The notes below the pieces were generated by a model. It saw only the letters and a program-made list of their open reading frames with translations. It ran no database searches and was not told where the DNA came from. From NCBI RefSeq assembly GCF_030651185.1, contig NZ_JAUSCJ010000041.1, positions 157,693-221,692 on the forward strand: a DNA stretch of 64,000 bases, in the 5' to 3' direction. The translations under genes were made by a program, and so were the position numbers. The stretch comes from Phenylobacterium sp. Lineage in GTDB: Bacteria > Pseudomonadota > Alphaproteobacteria > Caulobacterales > Caulobacteraceae. Of the stretch, positions 28,101 to 38,560 are shown one piece after another (the first letter of the stretch is position 1; every line of letters starts with the position of its first letter).

Positions 28101-28934
28101 ATGCCCAAGGCTAAGAACGGCGACGCGGCGATCGAGTACGAGGTCTTCGGCTCCGGTCCCGAGACCATCCTGCTGATCAACGGCCTGGGCTCCCAGATGA
28201 CCCGCTGGCCCGAGGCCTTCTGCGCCAAGCTGACCGCCAAGGGCTTTCGCGCCATCCGCATGGACAACCGCGACACCGGGCTGTCCACCTGGTTCCAGCC
28301 GGGCCAGGCCTACAGCCTGTCGGACATGAGCAACGACGCCATGGCCGTGCTGGACGCCGTCGGCGTGGACAAGGCCCATATCGCCGGCGTCTCCATGGGC
28401 GGGATGATCAGCCAGGTGATCGCCATCGAGCACGCCGACCGGGTTCTCTCGCTGACCTCGATCATGTCGGCCAGCGGCGCGCCGGGCACCATGGACCCGA
28501 CGCCGGAGGCCGGCGCGGTGCTGACCGTGGCGCCGCCCAACCCGGACGCCGACCGCGAGGCCTTCATCGCCCACGGCGTCGCCAACGCGCAGACCATCGG
28601 CAGTCCGGGCTATCCCTGGCCGCAGGGCGCCCTGCGCGAACGGGTGATCGCCGAGCATGGCCGGGCCTTCAATCCCACCGGCTCGGCCCGCCAGATGGCC
28701 GCCATCCGCGCCTATGGAGACCGGACCGAGGCCCTGAAGACCCTCAAGGTTCCCGCCGTCGTCCTGCACGGCGCCGACGATCCCCTGGTGCCGCTGCGCG
28801 GCGGTGAGGCGACGGCCGCCGCCATTCCCGCCGCCGAGCTGCGGGTGATCCCCGGCATGGGCCACGACGTGCCGCCGGCCCTCTACGACATCGTCGCCGA
28901 CGCCATCCTGGCCGCGGTGGCCAAGAGCAAGTGA
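28101..28934 (+). CDS. Alpha/beta-fold hydrolase
   Basis: ILLINGLGSQMTRWPEAFC...IAGVSMGGMISQVIAI (nucleophile elbow)...VIPGMGHDVP. Confidence 0.9.
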   Translation: MPKAKNGDAAIEYEVFGSGPETILLINGLGSQMTRWPEAFCAKLTAKGFRAIRMDNRDTGLSTWFQPGQAYSLSDMSNDAMAVLDAVGVDKAHIAGVSMGGMISQVIAIEHADRVLSLTSIMSASGAPGTMDPTPEAGAVLTVAPPNPDADREAFIAHGVANAQTIGSPGYPWPQGALRERVIAEHGRAFNPTGSARQMAAIRAYGDRTEALKTLKVPAVVLHGADDPLVPLRGGEATAAAIPAAELRVIPGMGHDVPPALYDIVADAILAAVAKSK

Positions 28935-29365
28935 CCAACCCCGTCGCCCTGACCCTGGCGACGGTGCTGACCGCGATCAGCCTGCTGCATTTTGCCTGGG
29001 CGGCCGGGATCTACTGGCCGGGCAAGGACCCGGTGTCGCTGTCGGACAAGGTGATGGGGGCCCGCCCCGGCGCGGGCCTGCCGCCGACCTGGCTGACCGC
29101 CCTGGTGGCCACGGCCATCCTGGGCGCCGCGCTCACCGTGCTGATGTTCAGCGTCGAGGCCTGGGACGGCCCCTGGCGGCCGACCTTCGCCCTGGCCTAT
29201 ATCGCCATCACCCTGGTTTTCCTGGCCCGCGGGATCGCGGGCTATGTCCCGGCCCTCTGGCGCCAGGCGCGGGCCACGAGCTTCTACGGGCTCAACCGCC
29301 TCTACTATTCGCCGCTCTGCCTGCTGATCGCGGGCGGGCTGGTGGTCAATTTCATCCTCGGCTGA
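28931..29365 (+). CDS. DUF3995 membrane protein
   Basis: [26 protein letters not shown]...[16 protein letters not shown]; 4-bp overlap with the upstream gene. Confidence 0.7.
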   Translation: MTNPVALTLATVLTAISLLHFAWAAGIYWPGKDPVSLSDKVMGARPGAGLPPTWLTALVATAILGAALTVLMFSVEAWDGPWRPTFALAYIAITLVFLARGIAGYVPALWRQARATSFYGLNRLYYSPLCLLIAGGLVVNFILG

Positions 29366-29399
29366 CAGCCGGGCCCCTATTCAGAGCAAAGGAATCTCC

Positions 29400-30185
29400 A
29401 TGGGACGTCTTTCCGGCAAGAGCGCCATCATCACCGGCGCGGGCTCCGGCATCGGCCGCGCGGCCTCGGTTCTGTTCGCCCAGGAGGGCGCCAGCCTGGT
29501 CCTGGCCGACAAGATGGACACCGTCCATGAGACCGCGAAAATGGTCACCGATGCGGGCGGCAAGGCCGTCTCCCTGGCGGGCGACGCCGGTGACGAAGCC
29601 TTCGTCGCCAGCCTGGTGGCCCGGGCCATCTCGGAATACGGCGGACTCGACGTGGCCTGGGCCAACGCCGGCATCTCTGGTGGCTGGACCGGCTTCGACG
29701 ACCAGGACGGCGCCTTCTGGGCGGAGATCCTGCGGGTCAACCTGATCGGCGCCTTCCTGCTGGTGAAGCACGCCAGCCGGGTGATGATCCCCAAGGGCAA
29801 GGGCTCGATCATCTGCACCGCCTCGGTGGCCGGCATCCGCTCGGGCGCGGGCGGCTCGCCCTATTCGGCCTCCAAGGCCGGGGTCATCAACCTGGCCCAG
29901 ACCTCAGCCAACGAGTTCTACGGCACCGGCGTGCGGGTCAACGCCATCTGCCCCGGCCTGATCGAGACCGGCATGACCCAGCCGATCTTCGACGGCGCCC
30001 GGGCGCGCGGCAACGAGGAGAAGATCGGCCAGCTCAACCCCATGACCCGCGGCGGCGTGCCCATCGAGATCGCCAACGCGGCCCTGTTCCTGGCCAGTGA
30101 CGAGGCCTCCTACGTCAACGGACAGGCCATCGTCGTCGACGGCGGCCTGTCCTCGTCCCACCCGGTCGTGCGCCGCAAGCGGTGA
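29400..30185 (+). CDS. SDR family NAD(P)-dependent oxidoreductase
   Basis: [42 protein letters not shown]. Confidence 0.92.
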   Translation: MGRLSGKSAIITGAGSGIGRAASVLFAQEGASLVLADKMDTVHETAKMVTDAGGKAVSLAGDAGDEAFVASLVARAISEYGGLDVAWANAGISGGWTGFDDQDGAFWAEILRVNLIGAFLLVKHASRVMIPKGKGSIICTASVAGIRSGAGGSPYSASKAGVINLAQTSANEFYGTGVRVNAICPGLIETGMTQPIFDGARARGNEEKIGQLNPMTRGGVPIEIANAALFLASDEASYVNGQAIVVDGGLSSSHPVVRRKR

Positions 30186-30763
30186 TCTATCTCGTCCGTC
30201 ACGGCCAGACGGAGTCGAACCTGGCGCGCCGCTATCAGGGCGCGTCGGACTCGCCCCTCACCGCCCTGGGCCAAGCCCAGGCGCGGCGGATGGGCGAACT
30301 GCTCAGCCGGCTCGTGCCCGACACCACCGGCTGGCGGATGGTGGCGAGCCCGCTCGGCCGGGCGCGACAGACGGCGGGGATCATCTGCGAGGCGATGGGC
30401 GGGGCGCTGATCCCCAGCCTCGATCCGCGCGTCGCCGAGGCCAGCATGGGCTCCTGGGACGGGCTGTCGCTTGAGGACCTGGAGGCCCGGCGGCCAGACG
30501 ACATCCCCTATCCCGAACGCTACTTCCAATCGCCGGACGGCGAGAGCTTCGACGCGATCTGGTCGCGGCTGGCCGCCTGGCTGGCCAGCGTCAGCGAGGC
30601 GGAGAACCTCATCCTGGTGTCCCACGGCCTGGCCGGCCGATTCCTGCGCGGCATCTATGGCGGCTTGCCCCGCGAGGCGCTGCTGACCCTGCCCGTGCCG
30701 CAGGACGCCATCTACGCCCTGGTCGGCGGGACCATCGCCCAGATCGATTGCGAGCCGGCATGA
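30182..30763 (+). CDS. Histidine phosphatase (phosphoglycerate-mutase-like) family protein
   Basis: [31 protein letters not shown]. Confidence 0.9.
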   Translation: MIYLVRHGQTESNLARRYQGASDSPLTALGQAQARRMGELLSRLVPDTTGWRMVASPLGRARQTAGIICEAMGGALIPSLDPRVAEASMGSWDGLSLEDLEARRPDDIPYPERYFQSPDGESFDAIWSRLAAWLASVSEAENLILVSHGLAGRFLRGIYGGLPREALLTLPVPQDAIYALVGGTIAQIDCEPA

Positions 30764-31170
30764 CCCCCGGACGCGCCGCGGCGCGGGGGGCGGCCGGGTT
30801 CTGCCTGGCCTTCGCCGCATTCCAGGTCGCCCTGGCCCTGGGCGCCCCATTCGGCAGGATGGCGTGGGGCGGCGCAAGCTCGCCTGTCCTGCCCGACGGC
30901 CTGCGGGCGGCAAGCACCGGCGCGGCCGTCTATCTCGTCCTGGCCGCCGCGGTCATGCTGGTCCGCGCTGGAGACCTGGGGGTGGGGCTTCCCCACCGGC
31001 CCTTCTGGTGGATCAATCTGGTTCTTGCGATCCAGCTCGCGCTGAACACGCTGGGCAATCTCGCCGCCCAGGGCGACGTCGAGCGCTACGGCATGGGCGC
31101 CGCCTCGCTGATCGGGTGCGCGTTGTGTCTGGTCGCCCTGAGGGCGCGCCCTAGACCCGACGCAGGATGA
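30760..31170 (+). CDS. Small membrane protein of unknown function
   Basis: Hydrophobic 136-aa ORF overlapping the upstream stop codon by 4 bp. Confidence 0.55.
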   Translation: MTPGRAAARGAAGFCLAFAAFQVALALGAPFGRMAWGGASSPVLPDGLRAASTGAAVYLVLAAAVMLVRAGDLGVGLPHRPFWWINLVLAIQLALNTLGNLAAQGDVERYGMGAASLIGCALCLVALRARPRPDAG

Positions 31171-31372
31171 CCCCGCCGTCGTTGGCGTCATCCAGCTGGC
31201 GCAGCAGCACCATGACGCTAACGCCCACCAAGGCGCCCAGAAGGAAGGTTCCGAACATGGCGCTCGATGCGGCCACCGGGCCCAACCCCGTCCGACGGGA
31301 CTCCTTGCCGTAGATGAGGGATCCGTCCCACGCCTCGGCATAGTCGCTCATCGGTTCGTACTGCTCTTTCAT
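31151..31372 (-). CDS. Small single-TM protein of unknown function
   Basis: MKEQYEPMSDYAEAWDGSLIYGKESRRTGLGPVAASSAMFGTFLLGALVGVSVMVLL...; no competing CDS. Confidence 0.55.
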   Translation of the reverse strand: MKEQYEPMSDYAEAWDGSLIYGKESRRTGLGPVAASSAMFGTFLLGALVGVSVMVLLRQLDDANDGGVILRRV

Positions 31373-31481
31373 GCCACTCAAACCCTTCGAAATCGGGGAG
31401 GTTCCTCCCCCGCTGGCCTTCCGCGCCCCCTGGCGTTAGAAGCCCTCAACCCACCGCCTGAACGAGAACAACAGACCACTC

Positions 31482-32225
31482 ATGGCCGGACATTCCAAGT
31501 TCAAGAACATCATGCACCGCAAAGGACGTGCCGACGCGGTGCGTTCCAAGCTGTTCTCCAAGCTATCGCGGGAGATCACCGTGGCCGCCAAGTCGGGCCT
31601 GCCCGACCCCACCATGAACGCCCGCCTGCGGCTGGCCGTGGCCAACGCCAAGGCGGAGTCCATGCCCAAGGACAATATCGACCGGGCCATCAAGAAGGGG
31701 GCCGGCGGCGACGCCGAATCCTATGACGAAGTGCGCTACGAGGGCTTCGGCCCCGGCGGGGTGGCCCTGATCGTCGAGGGCCTGACCGACAACCGCAATC
31801 GCGCGGCGGCCAACATCCGGTCCACCTTCTCCAAGAACGGCGGCAACATGGGCGCCACCGGCTCGGTGGCCTTCATGTTCGATCGCCTGGGCCAAATCGT
31901 CTATCCGGCCAAGGTCGGCAGCGAGGACAAGGTGATGGAGGCCGCCATCGAGGCCGGCGCCGAGGATGTGGAGTCCGACGAGGAGACCCACACCATCTTC
32001 ACCGCCTACGAATCCTTCGCCGAGGTCGCCGCCGCCCTCGAAGCCAGCCTCGGTGAGGCCAAGTCCACGAAGATCATCTGGCGCGCCAAGGGCGGCACGC
32101 CGATCAGCGGCGATCCCGTGGGCACGCTGATGAAGCTGCTGGACGCCCTCGAGGACGACGACGACGTCCAGAGCGTCTACGGCGACTACGAGATCTCCGA
32201 CGAGGACATGGAGAAGTTCGGCTAA
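31482..32225 (+). CDS. yebC: YebC/PmpR family regulatory/translation protein
   Basis: [39 protein letters not shown]. Confidence 0.97.
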   Translation: MAGHSKFKNIMHRKGRADAVRSKLFSKLSREITVAAKSGLPDPTMNARLRLAVANAKAESMPKDNIDRAIKKGAGGDAESYDEVRYEGFGPGGVALIVEGLTDNRNRAAANIRSTFSKNGGNMGATGSVAFMFDRLGQIVYPAKVGSEDKVMEAAIEAGAEDVESDEETHTIFTAYESFAEVAAALEASLGEAKSTKIIWRAKGGTPISGDPVGTLMKLLDALEDDDDVQSVYGDYEISDEDMEKFG

Positions 32226-32343
32226 CCCTGCCGAGTAATACCGCTCCCGATTCATCCTGGGCAAGAAACAGGGTGAACGCCGCGGACTCTGACCTGACTA
32301 TCCGCCTCGGGCTGTCGGCCAGGACAGTCCAAGAGGGGGAGCC

Positions 32344-33765
32344 ATGGCTTCGAAATCCCGCGGCGACGCGCCCAGCCGGCGTGACCTGCTGGCGCGCTCG
32401 GGTCTCGCGCTGAGCGCCGCCGCCCTCGCGCCCGCCGTCCTGGCGCAGGAGAGCGAAGCCCCCACCGATCCCGACTTCGCTGATGGCGAGCCCCATGTTC
32501 CCGCCGCGCCCCAGCCCGGCCCGCCGCCGCCCGCGCCGGGAACTGTCGACTGGGCCTGGGTGCGAAGCCAGTGGGCCCTGGACTGGAGCGAGGTCGATCT
32601 CTCCGCCATGCTGTTTGCGTCCAACCCCAAGCCGGTGCGCGACGCCATTGACCGCCACCGCCGAGCCCTGGACGCCAATCCGGTCCGCTATCTGGAGAGG
32701 AACAACCGGCCGCTTCAGAACGCCGCCCGCGCCGCCGCCGGCACCTATTTCGGCGTGCCGGCGCAGAACGTCGCCCTGTGTGAAAGCACCACCTCCGGCA
32801 TCGGCCTGCTCTACAACGGCCTGGGCCTTCGCTACGGCCAGGAGGTCCTGACCACCACCCACGACTATTATGTCACCCACGAGAGCCTGCGGCTGGCCGC
32901 CCTGCGCGGTGGCGGGACGGTGCGCAAGATCAGCCTGTTCGAACGGGTGGAGACCGTGACGGTCGAACAGATCGTCGGGCGGATCATCACCAATATCGGA
33001 CCCCAGACCCGCGTCCTGGCCCTGACCTGGGTGCACTCCTCCACCGGCCTGAAGATGCCGATCCGGGCGATCGCCGACGCGCTGATCCCCATCAACGCCA
33101 ACCGCGCGCCGCACGAGAAGGTGCTGTTCTGCGTCGACGGAGTGCACGGGTTCGGGGTGGAGGATACGACCCTGCCGGCGCTGGGCTGCGACTTCCTGGT
33201 GGCCGGCTGCCACAAGTGGCTGTTCGGGCCGCGGGGCACGGGCGTGATCTTCGGCACCCCGCTCGGCTGGTCCCGGGTCGAGCCCACCGTGCCGAGCTTC
33301 CTGGCGGAAGGCGCCTATTCCGCCTGGCTCGGCGGCTACGATCCGGGCCCTACCACCGGGGCGCGGATGACGCCCGGCGGCTTCAAGGCCTTCGAGCAGG
33401 TCTGGGCCCTGAGCGAGGCCTTCGGCTTCCACCAGCAGGTGGGCAAGAGCAATATCCGCAACCGCACCGTGGAGCTGGCCGGCCGCCTGAAGGAGGGCCT
33501 GGTCCAGATGCCCCACATTCGCCTGCGCACGCCCCGCGATCCGCGGCTGTCGGCCGGCATCGTCGCCTTTGATGTCGATGGCCTGTCGTCGGACGGCGTG
33601 TCCCGGCGGCTGCGGAACTACAAGATCATCGGCTCGGTCTCGCCCTATGCCGAACGCCACGTCCGCCTGACGCCGAGCTTCCGCAACACGGTGGAGGACG
33701 TGGAATATGCGCTGAACGCCCTGCACGTGATCCGGGCGGGCAGCCCTGCGGGGCGCCGATCCTAG
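32344..33765 (+). CDS. Aminotransferase class V-fold PLP-dependent enzyme with Tat-like signal
   Basis: Twin-arginine segment SRRDLLARSGLALSAAALAPAVLAQ; PLP lysine context VAGCHKWLFGPRGTG; CVDGVHGFG. Confidence 0.88.
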   Translation: MASKSRGDAPSRRDLLARSGLALSAAALAPAVLAQESEAPTDPDFADGEPHVPAAPQPGPPPPAPGTVDWAWVRSQWALDWSEVDLSAMLFASNPKPVRDAIDRHRRALDANPVRYLERNNRPLQNAARAAAGTYFGVPAQNVALCESTTSGIGLLYNGLGLRYGQEVLTTTHDYYVTHESLRLAALRGGGTVRKISLFERVETVTVEQIVGRIITNIGPQTRVLALTWVHSSTGLKMPIRAIADALIPINANRAPHEKVLFCVDGVHGFGVEDTTLPALGCDFLVAGCHKWLFGPRGTGVIFGTPLGWSRVEPTVPSFLAEGAYSAWLGGYDPGPTTGARMTPGGFKAFEQVWALSEAFGFHQQVGKSNIRNRTVELAGRLKEGLVQMPHIRLRTPRDPRLSAGIVAFDVDGLSSDGVSRRLRNYKIIGSVSPYAERHVRLTPSFRNTVEDVEYALNALHVIRAGSPAGRRS

Positions 33766-34568
33766 TCCATCATCCGCACGATCACCGACTGGCTGGCGGT
33801 GGCCATCAGCTCCCCGTCCTCGGCGAACAGGTTCATGATGCCGTGGGCGAAGCCGCCGTGGATGCCGGTGATCTGGATGTCGCAGAGCACCCACCGGGTG
33901 GGGACGATCCGGCGGATGCGCAGGGTGTTGTCCAGGCTGTTGCCGCCGCCCTGGCGGCCGAGCGCCGCGCCGACGCCGGAGGGCACATAGTCGGCCACGA
34001 TCGCCAGCATGCTGGCGTCGACGGCGTAGTCCTCCACCGGCTTGATCCACATCACCAGCCGGCCATCGGCGCTGAGCTGGCCGGTGCGCGGCCCCTCGCC
34101 ATAGCGGCCCTTGGCCATGCGCACATCGAGGCGCCCGTTGAGGTTGTCGCCCTGGTCGCCCCACAGCACCGAGCGCTCGCAATCCTCCGGCGCCGGCATG
34201 TCGGGCATGCTCACCCACTGGTGGGACACGGTGCTGGGCCGCGCGCCCAGCGCCGCGTTGACGGTGAATATCTCCTGGTCGCCGACGTGGCCGATCACCC
34301 GGGCCTGGCTGTTGTACTTGCCCTGCACCGGCACCCGGACGTCCAGGTCCACCACCGAGCCCGGCCGCGCATACGAGAGGTACTGGGCCGTGGCCCAGAT
34401 CACCGGCCGTCCGCAGGTCCGCTCCATGGCCGCGATGGCGCTGGCCAGGCCGATGCCGCCGTACATGAACAGGTTGCCGGGCGGGCCCACGCAGACGGCC
34501 GGCGTCAGGGGCATGAACCAGCGGTGCGGGTTATGGGTCGGCTGCAGGTCGAAGAAGAGTTCGGTCAT
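33762..34568 (-). CDS. Acyl-CoA thioesterase-like (tandem hotdog) protein
   Basis: Hotdog-like pattern MYGGIGLASAIAAMERTCGRPVIWATAQYLSYARPGSVVDLDVRV. Confidence 0.75.
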   Translation of the reverse strand: MTELFFDLQPTHNPHRWFMPLTPAVCVGPPGNLFMYGGIGLASAIAAMERTCGRPVIWATAQYLSYARPGSVVDLDVRVPVQGKYNSQARVIGHVGDQEIFTVNAALGARPSTVSHQWVSMPDMPAPEDCERSVLWGDQGDNLNGRLDVRMAKGRYGEGPRTGQLSADGRLVMWIKPVEDYAVDASMLAIVADYVPSGVGAALGRQGGGNSLDNTLRIRRIVPTRWVLCDIQITGIHGGFAHGIMNLFAEDGELMATASQSVIVRMMD

Positions 34569-34609
34569 GGCGGGCCGATACGCCGCTCAGCCGCGCCTGT
34601 CCTCTATTT

Positions 34610-36727
34610 TCAGACCGCGATGGCGGTGTCGTCCTCACCCAGCAAGCCGGCGATCTGACCGATCAGGGCGGCGACCGCGATCGGTTTCGCCACCACCCCG
34701 TTCATGCCGGCGGCGCGATAGGCCCCCAGCTGGTGGGTCATGACGTTGGCGGTCAGGCCGATGATCGGGGTCTGGGCCACGACGCCTGGCAGGGCGCGGA
34801 TGGCCCGCGTCGCCTCGATGCCGTCCATGTTGGGCATCTGCACGTCCATCAGGATCAGATCAAAGCCGCCATCGCGAGCGGCGTTCAGGCCGACCAGCCC
34901 GTCCTCGGCCTCGGCCACCTGCGCGCCCAGGCGGGTCAGCAGGGTGCGGGCCACCAGACGGTTTGTGGGGTTGTCCTCCACCAGCAGGATGCGCACGCCC
35001 TCCAGCAGCCCCTCGTCCACCGGGGAGGCCAGGACCGGGGTCGCGGCCGGGGCGGTGAAGTCCAGCCAGAAGGTCGAGCCCACACCCTGGGTGCTGGTGA
35101 AGGCGATATCCCCGCCCATGAGCTGGGCCAGCGCCCGGGTGATGGAGAGACCCAGGCCTGAGCCGCCGAAGCGCCGCGCCGTCGAGCTTTCGGCCTGGCG
35201 GAATCGTTCGAACAGATGGGGCTGGGCCTCGTGCGGGATACCGACCCCGGTGTCTTCGATCTCCAGCCGGACGTGGCGCTGGCCGTCGGGCTCCGTCGTG
35301 ACCGTCAGGCGGGCGGCGACGTGGCCGACCGGGGTGAACTTAATGGCGTTGCCCAGCAGGTTGAACATCGCCTGCCGCACCCGCACCGGGTCGGCGGCGA
35401 TCCAGAGGTCCGCTCCGCTGATTTCCCGATACAGCTCGATTCCCTTGGCGCGGGCCTGGCCGTCCAGCAGCGCCATCACGGCGTCCAGGGCCTCGCCGAC
35501 ATCCATCGGCGCGGGGGTCAGGTCGATTTGGCCGGCCTCGATCTTCGAGAAGTCCAGCACGTCGTTGAGCAGTTGCGACAGCATCAGCCCGCAGTCGGCG
35601 GCCTGGCGCATCAGCTCGCGACCCTCGGGCGAGATGGGCTCGCGCTCCAGCAGCTGCAGGGCGCCCAGCACCCCGTTCATCGGGGTGCGGATCTCGTGGC
35701 TGACATTGGCCAGGAAGTCGGCCTTAGCCTGGGTGGCGCTCTCGGCCTCGGCCTTGGCCTCGCGCAGGGCCAGGTCCTTGGCCACCTGTTCAGTGATGTC
35801 GCGGCTGACGTCGATGACCGCCGCCGGGATTCCATTTTCATAGACCAGCTTGGCGTTGGTCTGGATCCACAGCCAGCGGCCATCCTTGTGGCGGACCCGG
35901 CAGGTGATCACCTCCGACCGCTCAGGATCGGCCTGCATCCGCGCGCTGGCCTCGAGGATGAGCGCATAATAGGCCGGGTCGACAATATCCGCCCGGGAGA
36001 CCCCGATCAGTTCCTCGGGGCGATAGCCGAGCACCTTCTCCACCGAGGGCGAAAGATAGGTGTGGACGCCGGCCATATCGGTGCGCGCGATCACGTCGGT
36101 GACGTTGTCGGTCAGGATCTGGAGCTCGCGCAGGGTGTCGTTGATCCGCAACTGCTGGGCCTGGGCCGAGGGCGTCGCGATGGCGCGGCCCAGGGAAAAG
36201 ACGACGCTGAGGCTCAGGGCCAGGCTGATCGCCAGCAGGTCCGTCAGGTCACGCCCCTCCCGGAACCCCAGGAACAGGAAGGTGACGAGGGCGGGCGCCG
36301 AGCCGGCGACGACGAAGATCGCCGGGGTGCTGAAGAACCGCAGGATGGACACCGCGACGAGGGTCATCACCAGGATCAGCGCGCAGGCCTGGCCCGCCAG
36401 GCCGGCGTCGCGCCAGAGCAGAAGCGCCAGGGTGGTCCAGCAGAGGACCACGCCGATCATGGCCCCCCGGACTCCGAAACGGGCGCGTCGATCCACGGGT
36501 CCACGCCGATAACGCGCGATGGCGCGAAGCACCCAGATCTCCATCACGAGCACGGTGATCAGCCAGACCGCCGCCTGGACTGGGCTGAGGAGCACGGTAA
36601 AAATGACAAAGGCGCAGAGGCAGACCACCAAACGGACCGGGGTCGCCTCGCGGATGCCGGTGATGGCCTGATCCAGGCGCGCGCGAAATGGAACGTCGCC
36701 CGCTTTCCGAAGCCAATTCTGACGCAT
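34610..36727 (-). CDS. Membrane PAS-domain hybrid histidine kinase/response regulator
   Basis: N-terminal TM segments; PAS region; H-box ADFLANVSHEIRTPMNGVLG; REC ILLVEDNPTNRLVA...LILMDVQMPNMDGIEATRAIR. Confidence 0.95.
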   Translation of the reverse strand: MRQNWLRKAGDVPFRARLDQAITGIREATPVRLVVCLCAFVIFTVLLSPVQAAVWLITVLVMEIWVLRAIARYRRGPVDRRARFGVRGAMIGVVLCWTTLALLLWRDAGLAGQACALILVMTLVAVSILRFFSTPAIFVVAGSAPALVTFLFLGFREGRDLTDLLAISLALSLSVVFSLGRAIATPSAQAQQLRINDTLRELQILTDNVTDVIARTDMAGVHTYLSPSVEKVLGYRPEELIGVSRADIVDPAYYALILEASARMQADPERSEVITCRVRHKDGRWLWIQTNAKLVYENGIPAAVIDVSRDITEQVAKDLALREAKAEAESATQAKADFLANVSHEIRTPMNGVLGALQLLEREPISPEGRELMRQAADCGLMLSQLLNDVLDFSKIEAGQIDLTPAPMDVGEALDAVMALLDGQARAKGIELYREISGADLWIAADPVRVRQAMFNLLGNAIKFTPVGHVAARLTVTTEPDGQRHVRLEIEDTGVGIPHEAQPHLFERFRQAESSTARRFGGSGLGLSITRALAQLMGGDIAFTSTQGVGSTFWLDFTAPAATPVLASPVDEGLLEGVRILLVEDNPTNRLVARTLLTRLGAQVAEAEDGLVGLNAARDGGFDLILMDVQMPNMDGIEATRAIRALPGVVAQTPIIGLTANVMTHQLGAYRAAGMNGVVAKPIAVAALIGQIAGLLGEDDTAIAV

Positions 36728-36949
36728 TTCGTCCGGTCCCTCCGATTCCCTTCATAGCTTTTCTGGCGCCCCCGGAGTGCTAATCGAGGGTGCGACTATT
36801 TCGCCTAGCTCCGATTTGAGTAGCGCAAGCTTGCTTTCTCCCCGCCGTTCAGGTGTCTAGCCGCCCTGCCGAGCGCTTCTCCGAACCTGACCCGCGACCT
36901 TCGCGGTGGGCCCGCCGCCTCGCCCCAAAGACCTCAGGAAGATCTCGCC

Positions 36950-37219
36950 ATGCAAAGCTCCACCTCCTTCACCCGTGAAACCGTCCAGCTCGACGGCGAG
37001 ACCTTCCACGACTGCGATTTCCAGAAGTGCCGCCTGGTCTATGCCGGCGGCGAGGCCCCGGTGTTCAAGGACTGCCGCTTCGAGGACTGCGACTGGAAGT
37101 TCGAGGACGCGGCCGCCCGCACCCTCGACCACATGAAGGCCGTCTGGAACGCCGGCGGCAAACCGCAGCTCCAGGCGCTGATCAAGGACATCACGAGCGG
37201 CGGGGCCGCACGGTCGTAA
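36950..37219 (+). CDS. Small conserved-looking protein with pentapeptide-like Cys/Asp/Phe turns
   Basis: ETFHDCDFQKCRLVYAGGEAPVFKDCRFEDCDWKFEDAA; 89 aa. Confidence 0.65.
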   Translation: MQSSTSFTRETVQLDGETFHDCDFQKCRLVYAGGEAPVFKDCRFEDCDWKFEDAAARTLDHMKAVWNAGGKPQLQALIKDITSGGAARS

Positions 37220-38489
37220 GCAACATGTAGGCGGCCGCGGCGACGCCGAAGGCCGGCAGGGTGGCCCCGAGACCAGGCGCCAGCCGCGTCACCGCCTGGT
37301 AGGCCGCGATGCCGACGATCCAGGCAGCCAGGCCGCGCAGGCTGAAGCCCCCAACGAACCAGTAGGCGCCGCCCTTGCGATCGATGTCATCGGCCTCGAT
37401 GGTCCGGCCGCGCACGATGAAGTGGTCGGTGAGCAGCACCCCGAACAGGGGCGCGAACACCGAGCCGATCAGCAGCAGGAAGCCCTCGTACCTGGCCAGC
37501 GGGGCGGCCACCGCGATGGCGGTGCAGATCAGGCCGTAGCCGATCGCCAGCCGGCTTGGCCGCGCCCGCACCAGGGTGGCGGTGGAGACCGCCGCCGAAT
37601 GGATGTCGGCGAAGGTGTTGTCGGTCTCGTCGATGAGGATCATCAGCAGGGCGACGCCGCCGCCGGCGGCCGCGAGCGCGCTCAGCAGCATGCCGTCCCC
37701 GCCGCCCGAGGCCAGGGCGTAACAGGCGCCCAGGCTGAAGAACCAGATGTTGGCCAGCAGGTAACCCGCCGCCGTGCCCCGGAACATCTGGCGCGGCGAA
37801 CGGCCGAACCGCGAATAGTCGGCGATCAGCGGCAGCCAGGAGAGCGGCATGGCCACCACCAGGTCGACTCCCGCGCCGAAGCTCATCTCGCCGGTGCCCG
37901 CCTTGGCCATCAAGGCCGGCAGGTCGTAATCGGCCAGCAGCTTCCAGCTCAGCCAGGCCGCACCGGCCAGCAGCAGCCACAGGCCCCAGGCGCGCAGAAA
38001 ACGGCGCACGAAGGACACCGGCCCGATCACCGCCAGGGCGGTGGCCAGGGCGCCGAACAGCAGGGTCCAGGCCAGCGGATTGGAGACGCCGAAGGTTTGC
38101 TTGGCCAGGGCGTCGGCGGCCTCGCGCATGGCGATGATCTCGAAGGCGCCCCAGCCGGTGAGCTGGACCGCGTTGAGCACCGCGGGGATCGCCGCCCCCC
38201 GCACGCCCAGCGCCGGCCTCAGACTGGCGATGGCCGAGAGCCCGGTGTCAGCCCCCACCACGCCAGCCAGCGACAGCAGCAGCACACCCAGCGACGACCC
38301 CACCACGATGGCGGCCAGCGCATGCGGCAGGCTGAGGCCCGGCACCAGGAAGGCCCCGGCCTGCAGCACCAGCAGGCCGATGCCCAGGCTGAACCACAGG
38401 GAGAAGGCGTCGCCGGTGGCGAAGATCCGGCGGATCGCCGGGACCGGTTTCAGGGGGTCGTACGAGTCGTCTGGGGCGGGCATGGTCAA
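37191..38489 (-). CDS. NCS1-family permease (cytosine/hydroxymethylpyrimidine-type, CytX-like)
   Basis: Polytopic; DAFSLWFSLGIGLLVLQAGAFLVPGLSLPHALAAIVVGSSLG...GAFEIIAMREAAD. Confidence 0.8.
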   Translation of the reverse strand: MTMPAPDDSYDPLKPVPAIRRIFATGDAFSLWFSLGIGLLVLQAGAFLVPGLSLPHALAAIVVGSSLGVLLLSLAGVVGADTGLSAIASLRPALGVRGAAIPAVLNAVQLTGWGAFEIIAMREAADALAKQTFGVSNPLAWTLLFGALATALAVIGPVSFVRRFLRAWGLWLLLAGAAWLSWKLLADYDLPALMAKAGTGEMSFGAGVDLVVAMPLSWLPLIADYSRFGRSPRQMFRGTAAGYLLANIWFFSLGACYALASGGGDGMLLSALAAAGGGVALLMILIDETDNTFADIHSAAVSTATLVRARPSRLAIGYGLICTAIAVAAPLARYEGFLLLIGSVFAPLFGVLLTDHFIVRGRTIEADDIDRKGGAYWFVGGFSLRGLAAWIVGIAAYQAVTRLAPGLGATLPAFGVAAAAYMLLTTVRPRRS

Positions 38490-38560
38490 GGTGTAGCAGG
38501 CGGGGGCCGCGCGGCCAGCCTCGCTTGGGCCGCGCCGGGCTCTGGGTTAAACTCCGCGCC

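Noticed and set aside
32104-34218. 704-aa reverse-strand ORF opposite the yebC end and the aminotransferase gene
   Set aside because: Low-complexity Arg/Gly/Ala translation with no family motif; antisense to confident CDSs; a GC-bias artefact.
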